NCBI RefSeq assembly: GCF_003952525.1
Contig: NZ_CP034451.1
Coordinates: 124,001 to 188,000, forward strand
From: Mesorhizobium sp. M3A.F.Ca.ET.080.04.2.1
GTDB taxonomy: Bacteria; Pseudomonadota; Alphaproteobacteria; Rhizobiales; Rhizobiaceae
DNA: 64,000 bases
Direction: 5' to 3'
Shown one piece after another: positions 36,283 through 49,639 of this stretch. The first letter of the stretch is position 1. Every line of letters begins with the position of its first letter. The notes beneath the pieces are model-generated. The model worked only from the letters and a program-made list of their open reading frames with translations. It was not told where the DNA came from and did not search any database. The translations under genes were made by a program, and so were the position numbers.

Positions 36283-37433
36283 ACGGGCGCGCGAACGGCC
36301 GGGCTTTGCTCGACCGCTACGAGGCCAGCCTGCGCGGGCTGGCCCGCAAGGACCGATTGCGGAGCCTCAGCGCCCGCTCGGGCGCCGACTTCGCCTCCAA
36401 CGACTATCTCGGCCTGGCGCGCTCCAAGCGCATGGCAGAGGCGGTTGCGGCGGCACTCGCCGCCGGTACGCCCATTGGGGCGACGGGTTCTCGGCTGCTG
36501 CGCGGCAACGACCCCGAACACGAGGCCCTCGAAGCCAAGGCGGCCGGCTTCTTCGGCGCCGAGCGCGCGCTGTTCTTCGGCGGCGGCTATGTCGCCAATT
36601 TCGCGGTGCTCACGACCTTGCCGCAGAAGGGCGATCTGATCGTACTGGACGAACTGATCCATGCCAGCGCGCATGAGGGCGCGCGAGCCGGTCGCGCCGA
36701 TGTGGCGGAAGCGGCGCACAACGATGCAGGCGCCGTCGACGGTGCGATCCGGGGCTGGCGCACGAGGGGCGGCGCCGGCCGACCCTGGATCGTGGCCGAG
36801 AGCCTCTACAGCATGGATGGCGACCGGGCTCCGCTCGGTGAACTGATCGAGGTCGCGGATCGCCACGATGCGTTCCTGTTCGTCGACGAGGCTCATGCCA
36901 CCGGCGTCTACGGTCCGGATGGGCGCGGGCTCGCGCACGATCTCGAGGGCCGCGACAATGTCGTGGTGCTCCACACCTGCGGCAAGGCGCTGGGCGCATC
37001 CGGCGCGCTGGTCACGGCGCCGGCTGCGCTTTGCGACTTTCTCGTCAACCGCTGCCGGCCGTTCATCTATGCCACCGCGCCCTCGCCGCTGATGGCGGTG
37101 GCGGCGGCAACGGCCCTCGACATCGTCGCTGACGAACCGGCGCGCCGCGAGCGGCTGGCGAAGCTGGTTGCGCTCGCCGGCAAGAGGGCCGATCACCTTG
37201 GCCTGCCCGCGAGCGGTTCGCAGATCCTGCCGGTCGTCGTCGGCGAGAATAGCCGCGCCATGGCGCTGGCAGGAGCGCTGCAGTCGCGTGGTTTTGATGT
37301 GCGCGGCGTCCGCCCGCCAACCGTGCCGGAGGGGACGGCAAGGCTCAGGATCTCGCTGACCCTGAATGTCGGCGAGGGCGACGTTTCCGCACTGTTCGAT
37401 GCACTTGCCGGGGAATGGGAGCGCGCGCGATGA
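36279..37433 (+). CDS. bioF: 8-amino-7-oxononanoate synthase BioF
   Basis: 384 residues from GTG 36279, overlapping the bioB stop. BioF condenses pimeloyl-thioester with alanine. Visible: [53 protein letters not shown] with the PLP Asp, and the Schiff-base Lys in [14 protein letters not shown]. The C-terminal [17 protein letters not shown] is the family signature. The length is normal. It is distinct from the alpha-oxoamine synthase at 23394-24653, which lacks biotin context. Confidence 0.97.
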   Translation: MNGRANGRALLDRYEASLRGLARKDRLRSLSARSGADFASNDYLGLARSKRMAEAVAAALAAGTPIGATGSRLLRGNDPEHEALEAKAAGFFGAERALFFGGGYVANFAVLTTLPQKGDLIVLDELIHASAHEGARAGRADVAEAAHNDAGAVDGAIRGWRTRGGAGRPWIVAESLYSMDGDRAPLGELIEVADRHDAFLFVDEAHATGVYGPDGRGLAHDLEGRDNVVVLHTCGKALGASGALVTAPAALCDFLVNRCRPFIYATAPSPLMAVAAATALDIVADEPARRERLAKLVALAGKRADHLGLPASGSQILPVVVGENSRAMALAGALQSRGFDVRGVRPPTVPEGTARLRISLTLNVGEGDVSALFDALAGEWERAR

Positions 37434-38068
37434 CGGTGCAGATCGTCGTGACCGGCACCGACACCGGCATCGGCAAGACGGTGTTCGCGGCGGGCCTGGC
37501 CGGCCTGCTCGACGGCATCTACTGGAAGCCTGTGCAGGCCGGCTTAGGCGAAGAAACCGACAGCGAGACTGTCTCCCGGCTCGCAGGATTGCCCGCGGAT
37601 CGAGTGCTGCGCGAAGCCTGGCGTCTCAACGAACCGCTCTCGCCGCACCGCGCCGCCGAGTTGGACGGGGTGGAAATCGATCCGGACGCGTTGATGCTGC
37701 CCGCGACCGACCGGCCACTGGTCGTGGAAGGCGCCGGCGGGCTGATGGTGCCGATCAACAGGCGCACGCTCTACATCGACATCTTCGCGCGCTGGCGCGC
37801 GCCAGTCGTGCTCTGCGCCCGAACCGGGCTCGGCACCATCAACCACACGCTGCTCTCGATCGAGGCTCTGCGCGCGCGCTCGATACCGCTGCTCGGCATC
37901 GCCTTCATCGGCGACGAGATGACGGATACGCAAAGGACGATCGCCGAGATGGGCAAGGTGCGGGTGCTCGGCCGCCTGCCTCGGCTCGATCCGCTGACGC
38001 CAGAGGCGCTTGCCGCGGCCATGCGGTCCTCGTTCCATGTGTCCGACTTCACGGAGGTCCGACCATGA
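37430..38068 (+). CDS. bioD: Dethiobiotin synthetase BioD
   Basis: 212 residues from ATG 37430, overlapping the bioF stop (ATGA). BioD carboxylates diaminopelargonate to dethiobiotin using ATP. The P-loop-like motif [19 protein letters not shown] is at residues ~8-26. [17 protein letters not shown] and [15 protein letters not shown] are the substrate and nucleotide blocks of the family. It overlaps the bioA start by 4 bases. Confidence 0.95.
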   Translation: MTVQIVVTGTDTGIGKTVFAAGLAGLLDGIYWKPVQAGLGEETDSETVSRLAGLPADRVLREAWRLNEPLSPHRAAELDGVEIDPDALMLPATDRPLVVEGAGGLMVPINRRTLYIDIFARWRAPVVLCARTGLGTINHTLLSIEALRARSIPLLGIAFIGDEMTDTQRTIAEMGKVRVLGRLPRLDPLTPEALAAAMRSSFHVSDFTEVRP

Positions 38069-39326
38069 GCTCCGCCGTCTGGCATCCGTTCACCCAGCAT
38101 GCCACCGAGCCGGTTCCGCCGACCATCGCGCGCACCGAGGGCGCCTATGTCGAGACGCGCGAGGGCAAGCGCATCCTCGATGCGATCTCGTCCTGGTGGG
38201 TCATCACCCACGGCCACCGCCATCCAAAGATCGTGGAGGCGATTCGGAACGCAACCGAGACGCTCGACCAGGTGATCTTCGCCGGCCTCAGCCATGAGCC
38301 GGCCGAGCGATTGGCTTCGGCGCTGGTCGACATGGCTCCGCCGGGCCTGGACTGGGTTTTCTATTCCGACAGCGGCTCGACCAGTGTCGAGGTCGCGCTG
38401 AAAATGGCGCTCGGCTTTCACCGCAACAACGGCACGCCGCGCTCGCGCATCGTCGTCATGGAGCACAGCTATCACGGCGACACCATCGGCACGATGAGTG
38501 TGGGCGCGCGCGGCATCTTCAACGCCGCTTACGAGCCCCTGCTGTTTGAGGTCGACACCATCCCCTTCCCCGCCGCGGGCCGGGAGCAGGAAACGCTCGA
38601 CGCCTTCGAACGGCTCACGCGCGACAGTCAAGTTGCCGCCCTGATCGTCGAGCCGCTGGTGCTCGGCGCCGGCGGCATGTTGATGTATCCCGCCTGGGTA
38701 CTCACCGAACTCAAGCGCATTGCCGAGCGCTCCGGAACACTGTTCATCGCCGACGAAGTGATGACCGGCTGGGGCCGCACCGGCACGATCTTCGCCTGCG
38801 ATCAGGCAGCGATCGCACCCGACATATTGTGCACGTCCAAGGGGCTGACGGGCGGCTCGCTGCCGCTCGCGGCGACGCTTGCCACCGATGCGATCTTCCG
38901 AGCGCATTACTCCGGCGACCGGGCCAGGACCTTCTTTCATTCGAGTTCCTACACGGCAAACCCGATCGCCTGCGCGGCAGCGCTCGCAAATGTCGGCATC
39001 TGGCGTCACGAACCCGTGGCGGAACGCGTGGCCGCCCTGTCGCGGATGCAGGCGGAAAAGGTTACGCGGTTCAGCCAGGATCCGCGTTTCGAGAATGCGC
39101 GCACGGCCGGCACCATCGCCGCGCTCGACCTCAGAGTCGGCAATGCCGGCTATCTGGCCGAGGTCGGGCCGAGGCTGCGCGCCTTCTTCCTCGATCGCGG
39201 ATTGCTCGTGAGACCGCTCGGCAACGTCATCTACGTGCTGCCGCCATACTGTGTACGTCGGGCGATCTCGACCGGCTTTACGACGCTATCGACGAGGCAG
39301 CCAGTCTTGCGGGCGACAAGAGATGA
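38065..39326 (+). pseudogene. bioA: Adenosylmethionine-8-amino-7-oxononanoate aminotransferase BioA, frameshifted near its end
   Basis: Starts at ATG 38065 and reads as normal BioA for ~396 residues: SSWWVITHGHRHPKIVEAI, HSYHGDTIGTMSVG, FIADEVMTGWGRTG and the PLP Lys in LCTSKGLTGGSLPLA. After LPPYCV the frame runs on into bioZ (RRAISTGF...). The expected end, [20 protein letters not shown], is in the next frame and stops at 39326, overlapping bioZ. One base is missing around 39254. The catalytic core is intact, but the last ~24 residues are replaced by a long foreign tail ending at 39837. It is either an assembly error or a mutation; the dethiobiotin pathway would depend on it. Confidence 0.85.
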
Positions 39327-40306
39327 ACCACACGGCGCGCATCATAGGCTTTGGCCATTCCGTGCCGGCGCGCAGCGTCGGCAATGCCGAGATCGAGGCA
39401 AGCCTCGGGCTGGAGGCGGGTTGGATCGAGGGGCGCACCGGCATCCGCTCGCGTTTCTGGGCGGAGCCCGGCGACACGCTGTCCGGACTGGCGGCCAAGG
39501 CGGGAGACATGGCGCTCAAGGCCGCCGGCATCGATCGCAAGGCCATCGGCCTGCTTCTGCTCGCCACATCGACGCCGGATCATCTGCTGCCGCCGAGCGC
39601 GCCGCTGGTGGCGCACAGGCTCGGCCTCGAAAGGGCCGGCGGGATCGACCTCGCCGGCGCCTGCGCGGGATTCATCTACGCCATGGCCTTCGCCGACGGC
39701 TTCGTGCGCCTGCACAACAGGCCGGCCGTCGTCATTGCGGCCAACATACTGAGCCGTCGGATCAATCCGGCCGAGCGGGCAAGCGCGGTGCTGTTCGCCG
39801 ATGCTGCCGGCGCGGTGGTGCTCGCCCCGTCAAGTGATCCCGGCCACGGCATACTCGGTTCCTCTTTCGCCTCGGATGGGTCCGGTTATGACCTGATCCA
39901 TATCCCGGCGGGCGGCAGCAACCGCCCCTTCTCGGAAGAGATCGACATCGCCGAAACCCGCATGACCATCGCGAACGGCCGCGAAGTCTTCGCCAAGGCG
40001 GTGGAGATGATGAGCCGCTGTTCCTTAGAGGCGCTGGAGGCGGCCGACCTTGCGGCGCCGGATGTCGCCCGCTTCGTGCCGCACCAGGCGAACGCCCGTA
40101 TATTCAACGCCGTCGGCAAGTCGCTCGGCATCGAGGACGAGCGCATCGTCAAGACCATCGCCGACTATGGCAACTCGTCGGCTGCAACAATCCCCCTGTC
40201 GCTGTCGATTGCTCACAGCACCAACCCTCTTCGGCCGGGTGAGAAACTGCTGCTGGCCTCGGCCGGCGCAGGGCTTATCGGCGGAGCGCTGGTGGTTGGC
40301 GTTTAG
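39323..40306 (+). CDS. bioZ: BioZ, KAS III-like enzyme for pimeloyl precursor synthesis
   Basis: 327 residues from ATG 39323. BioZ replaces BioC/BioH in many alphaproteobacteria and supplies the pimeloyl thioester by condensing a short acyl-CoA with malonyl-ACP; it was first described in the bio operon of the R7A symbiosis island. The KAS III triad is seen: Cys in [13 protein letters not shown], His in [12 protein letters not shown] and Asn in [13 protein letters not shown]. It overlaps the true bioA end by ATGA. It is the last gene of the bio operon, 47 bases from the end of gabD. Confidence 0.94.
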   Translation: MNHTARIIGFGHSVPARSVGNAEIEASLGLEAGWIEGRTGIRSRFWAEPGDTLSGLAAKAGDMALKAAGIDRKAIGLLLLATSTPDHLLPPSAPLVAHRLGLERAGGIDLAGACAGFIYAMAFADGFVRLHNRPAVVIAANILSRRINPAERASAVLFADAAGAVVLAPSSDPGHGILGSSFASDGSGYDLIHIPAGGSNRPFSEEIDIAETRMTIANGREVFAKAVEMMSRCSLEALEAADLAAPDVARFVPHQANARIFNAVGKSLGIEDERIVKTIADYGNSSAATIPLSLSIAHSTNPLRPGEKLLLASAGAGLIGGALVVGV

Positions 40307-40353
40307 CCTTTGGCCGATGCCCAATGGCTAAGTGTGGTCCACGGCGTCTTGAC

Positions 40354-41832
40354 CTAGATTCCGCCCATGCAGAGATACTTCATCTCGAGATACTCCTCCA
40401 AGCCATGTCGGGAGCCTTCGCGACCAATCCCTGATTGCTTCATGCCACCGAAGGGAGCGGCTTCCGATGACATCCGGCCGGTGTTGATGCCGATCATGCC
40501 GTATTCGAGTGCCTCGGCCACATGCCAGACGCGCTTCAGATTGGAGGCATAGAAATAGGCGGCGAGACCGTAGATCGTATCATTGGCCTCGCGCACCACC
40601 TCATCGGGATTCTCAAAACGGATGATCGGCGCGAGCGGCCCGAAAGTCTCTTCCTGCGCGAGCAGCATTTCACTGGTGATGCCCGTCAGCACGGTCGGCT
40701 CGAAAAAGGTACCGCCGTGAGCTGCCGGGCTTCCGCCGCAGCGGATCGCTCCGCCCTTCCCGATCGCGTCGGCAATATGAGCCTCGATCTTGAGGAGCGC
40801 GTGGGTGTCGATCAACGGTCCGATGGCGACACCCGGTTTGAAGCCGTCGCCAACCGAGAGCGAGCGAACCCGTGCGGCAAATTTCTCGGCGAATTCGTCA
40901 TGCACGCCGGATTGCACATAGAGCCGGTTGGCGGACACGCAGGTCTGCCCGGCATTTCGAAACTTTGCCTGGATCGCACCATCGACGGCAGCATCGACAT
41001 CGGCGTCGTCGAAGACGATGAACGGCGCGTTCCCGCCGAGTTCGAGGCTGACTTTCTTGACCTGATCCGAGCACTGGCGCATGAGCAGCCGCCCGACTTC
41101 GGTCGAACCGGTGAAACTGATCTTGCGCACTTTCGGATTGGCGCAGAGCTCACGCCCGACCGCGGCACCTTCCGAGGCATAGATCAAATTTACGACACCC
41201 TCGGGGAAGCCTGCCTCCGCCGCCAGCGCGAACATCGCGCCGGCGACGAGCGGGGTTTGCTCGGCCGGTTTCAGGATGATCGCGCATCCGGCCGCGAGTG
41301 CCGGTGAAATCTTGCGGGCCACCATCGAAGCGGGAAAGTTCCAGGGCGTAATGGTGCCAACGACGCCAATCGGCTGCTTGATGACCAGCATGCGCCGATC
41401 TGTCGAAGGCGCGGAAATCGTCTCGCCGTAGATCCGATTGGCTTCTTCCGCGTACCATTGCAGGTAAGCGGCGGCATGTGAGACTTCCGATATTGCTTCA
41501 GGCAGCGGCTTGCCCATTTCGGCGGTCAGGATTGCAGCCAGGTCATCGGTGTGATCGAGGATCAGCTGGTGCCAGCGCCACAATGTGTCGCTACGATCCC
41601 GGGCCGTCAAAGCTGCCCATTTGGCTTGCGCGACATAGGCCCTGTCGATTGCAGCCTTCGTTTGCTCCGCGCCCATATCGGGGAGTTCGGCGAGCAATTC
41701 GCTAGTCGAGGGATTGAAGACCTGGAAGACGCTTCCATCCCACCGATCGCCTTGGCGTGCCAAGCGATCCAGCGCGGCAAACCGCTCCGGTTGTTTGAGA
41801 TGGCGAAGCAGAGAACTGTTTATGCCCGGCAC
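40354..41832 (-). CDS. gabD: NAD(P)-dependent succinate-semialdehyde dehydrogenase
   Basis: About 492 residues from GTG 41832, which has AGGAG 7 bases upstream. The aldehyde dehydrogenase fold has catalytic Cys in FRNAGQTCVSANRLYVQ, Glu in SLELGGNAPFIVFDDAD and the cofactor motif FTGSTEVGR. The Arg-rich and AEMGKPLPEA segments are typical of GabD, which oxidises succinate semialdehyde to succinate in GABA use. It lies on the opposite strand, between bioZ and the thiC riboswitch. GABA or gamma-hydroxybutyrate are likely sources; the assignment to other semialdehydes cannot be excluded. Confidence 0.9.
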   Translation of the reverse strand: MPGINSSLLRHLKQPERFAALDRLARQGDRWDGSVFQVFNPSTSELLAELPDMGAEQTKAAIDRAYVAQAKWAALTARDRSDTLWRWHQLILDHTDDLAAILTAEMGKPLPEAISEVSHAAAYLQWYAEEANRIYGETISAPSTDRRMLVIKQPIGVVGTITPWNFPASMVARKISPALAAGCAIILKPAEQTPLVAGAMFALAAEAGFPEGVVNLIYASEGAAVGRELCANPKVRKISFTGSTEVGRLLMRQCSDQVKKVSLELGGNAPFIVFDDADVDAAVDGAIQAKFRNAGQTCVSANRLYVQSGVHDEFAEKFAARVRSLSVGDGFKPGVAIGPLIDTHALLKIEAHIADAIGKGGAIRCGGSPAAHGGTFFEPTVLTGITSEMLLAQEETFGPLAPIIRFENPDEVVREANDTIYGLAAYFYASNLKRVWHVAEALEYGMIGINTGRMSSEAAPFGGMKQSGIGREGSRHGLEEYLEMKYLCMGGI

Positions 41833-42054
41833 AGAAGAGCTCCTCAGGATAAGGCGACATCTCGTCTTAGAAACATCGCGGAAAGCAGCGTAGCTGCAGC
41901 GTGACACTCGGCATTTGTCCAGCGCATCGTTTTTTGCCCAATCTGGGCAACAATGCCTTCGGATTTCAATCCAACCTTGATGCAGGCAGCCGATTGTCGA
42001 ACAGGACCGCCGTCACAAGAGTTGACAGAGCGACTTCGCATCGTCCAACCTAGA

Positions 42055-45062
<3,008 letters not shown>

Positions 45063-45079
<17 letters not shown>

Positions 45080-45260
45080 CGGCCAAACCCATGAAGTCGC
45101 GGCCGAAACGCTTGCCGCGCTGCTCAGCGAACTTGACTTCCAGGGCAGCTGGCTCGCCACCGCGAGGAACGGCGATGTCGTGCCTGCCAGGGAACGCGAC
45201 CGCTGCCGTCTCAGCGATGGCGATCGCATCGAAATCCTCTCGCCGATGAAGGGGGGCTGA
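45063..45260 (+). CDS. thiS: Sulfur-carrier protein ThiS
   Basis: 65 residues from TTG 45063, with AAGGAG 7 bases upstream. It is a ubiquitin-like beta-grasp protein ending in the required Gly-Gly (SPMKGG), whose C-terminus is thiocarboxylated to give sulfur for the thiazole. Start codon and overlap with thiO (17 bases) indicate coupled translation. It is too short to be noticed by size alone; the family pattern ([20 protein letters not shown]) supports it. Confidence 0.92.
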
Positions 45261-45264
45261 TCCA

Positions 45265-46038
45265 ATGCTCGACCTCTATGGACATAAATTCTCGTCCCGC
45301 CTTCTGCTTGGCACCGCGCTCTACCCCTCGCCTGCCATCATGGCCGAGGCGATCAAGGCGTCCGCCACGGAGATCGTCACCGTGTCGCTCCGCCGCGAAA
45401 CATCGGGCGGCAAAGCCGGCGGCCAGTTCTGGTCGCTGGTCCAGTCGCTGGGGGTTCGCGTCCTGCCCAACACCGCCGGCTGCCATTCGGTGAGCGAAGC
45501 GGTGACGACGGCGCGAATGGCGCGCGAGGTGTTCGGCACGGACTGGATCAAGCTCGAGGTGATCGGCAACCACGACACGCTGCAGCCCGACGTCTTCGGG
45601 CTGGTCGAAGCAGCCAGGATCCTTGCCGCGGAAGGTTTCCAGGTCTTTCCCTACACGACCGACGACCTCATCGTGGCCGAGCGCCTGCTCGACGCCGGCT
45701 GCCGGCTGTTGATGCCCTGGTGCGCGCCGATCGGCTCCGCGCGCGGGCCGCAGAACCCCGATGCGCTGCGAAGCCTGCGCGGGCATTTTCCCGGCGTGCC
45801 GCTGATCGTCGATGCCGGCATCGGCCGGCCATCGCACGCCGCAGCCGTGATGGAGCTCGGCTACGACGCGGTGCTGCTCAACACGGCGGTCGCCAAGGCA
45901 GGCGATCCCGTCGCCATGGCAGCGGCCTTCGGCAAGGCGGTCGAGGCCGGCCGCGAGGCCTATTGCGCCGGTTTGCTCGAGCCGCGCGACATGGCCGTCC
46001 CCTCGACCCCCGTCATCGGCATGGCAGCGTTCTCATGA
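45265..46038 (+). CDS. thiG: Thiazole synthase ThiG
   Basis: 257 residues, TIM-barrel. ThiG forms the thiazole phosphate from DXP, iminoglycine and ThiS-thiocarboxylate. Visible: [42 protein letters not shown] with the DXP-binding Lys, and [20 protein letters not shown], then [12 protein letters not shown]. All are characteristic. It follows thiS by 4 bases and overlaps thiE. Confidence 0.97.
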   Translation: MLDLYGHKFSSRLLLGTALYPSPAIMAEAIKASATEIVTVSLRRETSGGKAGGQFWSLVQSLGVRVLPNTAGCHSVSEAVTTARMAREVFGTDWIKLEVIGNHDTLQPDVFGLVEAARILAAEGFQVFPYTTDDLIVAERLLDAGCRLLMPWCAPIGSARGPQNPDALRSLRGHFPGVPLIVDAGIGRPSHAAAVMELGYDAVLLNTAVAKAGDPVAMAAAFGKAVEAGREAYCAGLLEPRDMAVPSTPVIGMAAFS

Positions 46039-46640
46039 GGCTCGATCCGTTTTACCTGATCGTCGATTCCGCCGCCTGGATCGAACGGCTGGTGCCGCTC
46101 GGCTTGAAACTGGTGCAACTGCGCATCAAGGACCGGGACGAAGCTTCGCTACGCCGCGAGATCCATGCTTCGAAGGCGGTCTGCGACCGTCATGGCTGCC
46201 AGTTCATCGTCAACGACTACTGGCGCCTCGCGATCGAGGAGAATTGCGATTTCGTCCATCTCGGCCAGGAGGATCTGCTCGAAGCCGATTTGAAGGCCAT
46301 CCGCAGGGCGGGCCTGAGGCTCGGCCTCAGCACTCACGACGATGCGGAACTCGAGACCGCGCTGCAAGCCGAGCCCGACTATGTCGCGCTTGGCCCGATC
46401 TACCCGACCATCCTTAAGGCGATGAAATGGGCGCCGCAGGGACTGGACCGTATCGCTGTCTGGAAGAGGCGCGTCGGCGGTCTTCCGCTCGTGGCCATCG
46501 GCGGGCTCACCGTCGATCGCATTGCCGGTGTCTTCGCCCAAGGCGCTGAGAGCGCCGCGGTGGTTACCGACATCACCCGCAACGCGCACCCCGAGGCGCG
46601 CGCGCTGGAATGGCTGACGGCGACGGCGCCATGGCGATGA
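46035..46640 (+). CDS. thiE: Thiamine-phosphate synthase ThiE
   Basis: 201 residues from ATG 46035, overlapping the thiG stop. ThiE joins the pyrimidine and thiazole parts to thiamine phosphate. Visible: [34 protein letters not shown] (in short: [20 protein letters not shown]), [21 protein letters not shown] and VAIGGL. The Lys/Arg positions for diphosphate binding are kept. Overlaps thiD by about 10 bases. Confidence 0.95.
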   Translation: MRLDPFYLIVDSAAWIERLVPLGLKLVQLRIKDRDEASLRREIHASKAVCDRHGCQFIVNDYWRLAIEENCDFVHLGQEDLLEADLKAIRRAGLRLGLSTHDDAELETALQAEPDYVALGPIYPTILKAMKWAPQGLDRIAVWKRRVGGLPLVAIGGLTVDRIAGVFAQGAESAAVVTDITRNAHPEARALEWLTATAPWR

Positions 46641-47406
46641 CGCCGCATGTCTTGATTGTCGCCGGCTCCGATTCGAGCGGCGGCGCGGGAATAGCCCGCG
46701 ATGTCGAGACCGTTTCGGCGTTCGGGTTGCGCAGCTGCCTCGCCATCACGGCCGTGACGGTGCAAACGCACGACACCGTCGAGCAAATCGAGCATATGCC
46801 GCCGGAACTTGTTGCCGCCCAGATGCGTGCCGCCTTTGCCGCCAACCAAGTCGCTGCGGTCAAGATCGGCATGCTGGGGACGGCGGCGGCGATCGAAGCG
46901 GTCGGCTCCGTCCTGGTGAGCAGTCCGAAAGTGCCGGTGGTGCTCGACCCTGTACTGGCCTCCACCTCGGGACGAGTGCTGCTGGAGGACGACGCCATCG
47001 ACGTGCTGCGCCGCGACCTGATGCCGGTCTGTCGGCTGGTGACACCCAATCTGCTCGAGTTGGCGGCGCTGACCGGATCGCCACCGGCACTGGATGAAGG
47101 AGAGGCCAGCCTTCAAGGCGAGGCACTGTCTACGATGATAGGAACTGCAGTGTTGGCCAAGGGTGGGCATGCGCGAGAAGGTCAGCCTGCCGTGGACCTG
47201 CTTGTGCAACCCGACTGCCCGGTCTTGCGTTTGGAGGCACCCCGTTTGGACAGGAAAGGGGGACAGGCTGCACGCTCTCCAGCGCCATATCCGCTTGCCT
47301 TGCGTTGAACAGCCCCCTTGAAGCAAGTGTAGCTGCAGCCAAACGGCACGTCTTCGACATCCTGTCCATGTCAGCTCAAAGGAGGAGGCGGTCCGGCCCC
47401 GGTTGA
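46631..47406 (+). pseudogene. thiD: HMP(-phosphate) kinase ThiD, frameshifted in its C-terminal part
   Basis: From ATG 46631 the frame reads a normal ThiD start: LIVAGSDSSGGAGIARDVET, FGLRSCLAITAVTVQ, PVVLDPVLASTSG and TPNLLELAALTG. At a run of five Gs (47258-47262) the frame breaks; it ends at 47308 with an unrelated tail. The next frame continues with the missing active-site block GTGCTLSSAISACLAL and NSPLEASVAAAKRHVFDIL, stopping at 47406. GTGC holds the anion-hole and catalytic Cys, so the truncated product would be inactive. A one-base indel in the G-run accounts for it. Confidence 0.85.
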
Positions 47407-47647
47407 TCTGGACAATCTGCGGTTTCTTGCCGGGTTTGCCCATCCTGCGCCTTGCACAAGGCTGGCATGAGACAAGAGGTTCTCCGCCGCACATCCTTGA
47501 TCGCGCAACGTCTCGACATCGCCAGACGAGTTTTGGCCAAGCACCGCAAGCAGCCGAGCTCGACCGGTTGAACGCACGCCCAAAGGCGACATCAACTGCT
47601 TTGCCGCGACATCTCCAATCGTTTTGCTGAAGACGCCTCGTCTTGCG

Positions 47648-48412
47648 CTAGATAGCCAGTTCGCCTCCGTCGATACGGAACGTGGACCCCGTCACGAACG
47701 ATGCATCGCTCGAGGCGAGATAGGTGAACAGTCCGGCTACTTCAGCAGGGGCGCCCATTCGGTGCAACGGCACAGCGTTCTTGAGGAACTCCGCCCTAAC
47801 GTCGGTCGCCTTGCGACCGATCATGGCGCTCATCACCTCAAGGTCGGAAGAATTCATCTCGGTATCGATCTGGCCCGGAGCGACGGCGTTTGCGGTGATG
47901 CCGTGCTCGGCCAGTTCAACACTCAAGGCCCGCATAAGAGCCATGACGGCCCCTTTGCTGGCGGCGTAGGCCGTTGATGGGGCATGTGCTTCGCCGCGAA
48001 GGCCGGCGATCGACGCGGTGGCAAGAAGCCGCCCTCCCTTGCCGAATTCAATCATTGCGCGGGCCGCAGCCTGCAACGTCATCATCACGCCGACCAGGTT
48101 GACGTCGATGACGCGCATCCAGGAAGCGCGGGTCCCGTCTACGAAATGTTCAATCTGCCCAACACCGGCGTTTGCTACGCAAATATCCACGCCGCCGAAT
48201 TTCTTCGCCAGTTCCACGGCTTGCGCTAAGTCCCGTTCGTCGGTGACATCGCCCTTGACCCACTTGAGCTGTGGCTGCTGAAGCGACTGGTCGACGACGC
48301 GATCAAGTGCCACAACTTTTGCGCCCTCACGCAAAAAGCGCTCCACCGTCGCGCGGCCAATGCCGTTGCCGGCGCCGGTTACGATTGCGACCTTGTCAGC
48401 GAGAATTCCCAT
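47648..48412 (-). CDS. Short-chain dehydrogenase/reductase of the LacI-linked operon
   Basis: 254 residues, a classical SDR. Cofactor motif VTGAGNGIGRA (residues ~11-21), VANAGVGQIEH, catalytic Ser in LATASIAGLRG and Tyr/Lys in STAYAASKGA. The C-terminal RIDGGEL signature is complete. AGGAAC precedes ATG 48412. It is last in the minus-strand operon of the LacI regulator and importer, 69 bases after the ATPase gene, so it probably oxidises the imported hydroxylated compound. Confidence 0.92.
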   Translation of the reverse strand: MGILADKVAIVTGAGNGIGRATVERFLREGAKVVALDRVVDQSLQQPQLKWVKGDVTDERDLAQAVELAKKFGGVDICVANAGVGQIEHFVDGTRASWMRVIDVNLVGVMMTLQAAARAMIEFGKGGRLLATASIAGLRGEAHAPSTAYAASKGAVMALMRALSVELAEHGITANAVAPGQIDTEMNSSDLEVMSAMIGRKATDVRAEFLKNAVPLHRMGAPAEVAGLFTYLASSDASFVTGSTFRIDGGELAI

Positions 48413-48481
48413 ATGTTCCTCTTGGCATTGTGCCGAGCAGTTGCGGCAGGTGGATGTTTTGCGATTCGATTTGGAAGAGGC

Positions 48482-49594
48482 CTACGGCGCTGGCAACCGC
48501 TGAAAGTCATCTTCGACGAACAGAACATCCTGAGCGAGCCAACTTAAAAAGATCCGGGTCCCCGCCGGTGGTGGCGCAAACGCCTGGGGCCCGGCCGAGA
48601 CCTGGACACTCAGGCCGTGTTCGGCAAGCACATGGATGTCATATTGCGAGCCGGTGAAGACGCAGCGCTGGATGACGCCCGCCAGCTGATTGATCCCGGC
48701 CTGTGTCTCTTGCCTGGAGATCGTTACTCGCGCCCGTGGCAGGACCGCTGCAATGCGGGCTGATCCAGTGAGCCAGGTGGGAGCCGTTCCCTCGAGCGTA
48801 AGGTTAGGCGCTTCGAGGCGAAGCCGGTCGCCTGAGCGCTTCACGTGACCCTCGACAACGGTGCCGACGTTGATGAACCTCGCCACATGCGTCGTGCGCG
48901 GATTGCGATAGAGATCTTCGGGGGTATCGATCTGCACGATCCGCCCGCGATCCATGATCGCAATGCGATCGGCGATCGCGCAGGCCTCTTCCTGATCGTG
49001 CGTGACATGGATGAACGTCGTCGCGGTCTCCTGCTTGAGCGCAACCAGTTCATCCTGCATCTGCCGGCGCAATTTCAGGTCGAGAGCGCCGAGCGGCTCG
49101 TCGAGCAAAAGCACCGACGGACGCGTCGCGAGAGCGCGCGCGAGCGCCGCGCGCTGTTGCTGGCCGCCTGATAGCTCGGCGATCTTGCGTTTCTCCATTC
49201 CGTGAAGGCCAACCAGGTCCAGCACCTCTCGGGCACGTTGCTCGCGCTCTCTTCGGCCGCGTCCGGCCATTTTCAGGCCGAACTCGACATTTGTGCCGAG
49301 GCGCATGTGTGGAAAGAGTGCGTAGCTCTGGAAGACCGTGTTGGTCGGGCGCTGATACGGCGCCCGTTTCGTGACGTCCTGGCCGTCGATGGTGATCGAA
49401 CCGCGGTCGGGCTCGACGAAGCCGCCGATGATGCGCAGGATCGTTGTCTTGCCGCAGCCGCTCGGGCCGAGCAAAGCGAAGAGCTCTCCCCGCTCGACTT
49501 CGAACGAAACACCCCTCCCCTCATCGCCCAACGCAGGTCCTTGCTGCCCTGGATATCGCTTGGCCAGATCGGTGCACTGCAAGGCAGATGGCAT
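48482..49594 (-). CDS. ABC transporter ATP-binding protein, PotA type (LacI-linked importer)
   Basis: About 370 residues from ATG 49594 (GTG 49597 is adjacent). Walker A LLGPSGCGKTTILRIIGG, Q-loop region TNTVFQSYALFPHM, signature LSGGQQQRAALARAL, Walker B VLLLDEPLGALDLK and the switch His in FIHVTHDQEEA are intact. A C-terminal TOBE-like domain follows (~residues 245-365). It energises the fused permease encoded upstream at 49640-51421. Confidence 0.95.
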   Translation of the reverse strand: MPSALQCTDLAKRYPGQQGPALGDEGRGVSFEVERGELFALLGPSGCGKTTILRIIGGFVEPDRGSITIDGQDVTKRAPYQRPTNTVFQSYALFPHMRLGTNVEFGLKMAGRGRREREQRAREVLDLVGLHGMEKRKIAELSGGQQQRAALARALATRPSVLLLDEPLGALDLKLRRQMQDELVALKQETATTFIHVTHDQEEACAIADRIAIMDRGRIVQIDTPEDLYRNPRTTHVARFINVGTVVEGHVKRSGDRLRLEAPNLTLEGTAPTWLTGSARIAAVLPRARVTISRQETQAGINQLAGVIQRCVFTGSQYDIHVLAEHGLSVQVSAGPQAFAPPPAGTRIFLSWLAQDVLFVEDDFQRLPAP

Positions 49595-49639
49595 CACAAG
49601 GCTTCCTCTTTGTTTGAAGCGGGCTCAGGCAGCCGCATC

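Noticed and set aside
37366-39837. 823-residue reading frame covering bioF end, bioD, bioA and part of bioZ
   Set aside because: Only the 38065-39252 part is coding (bioA). The upstream part is a shadow of bioF and bioD, the downstream part results from the bioA frameshift.
47407-47640. Frames on both strands after thiD
   Set aside because: They are short and show no recognisable domain; I see no clear gene remnant.
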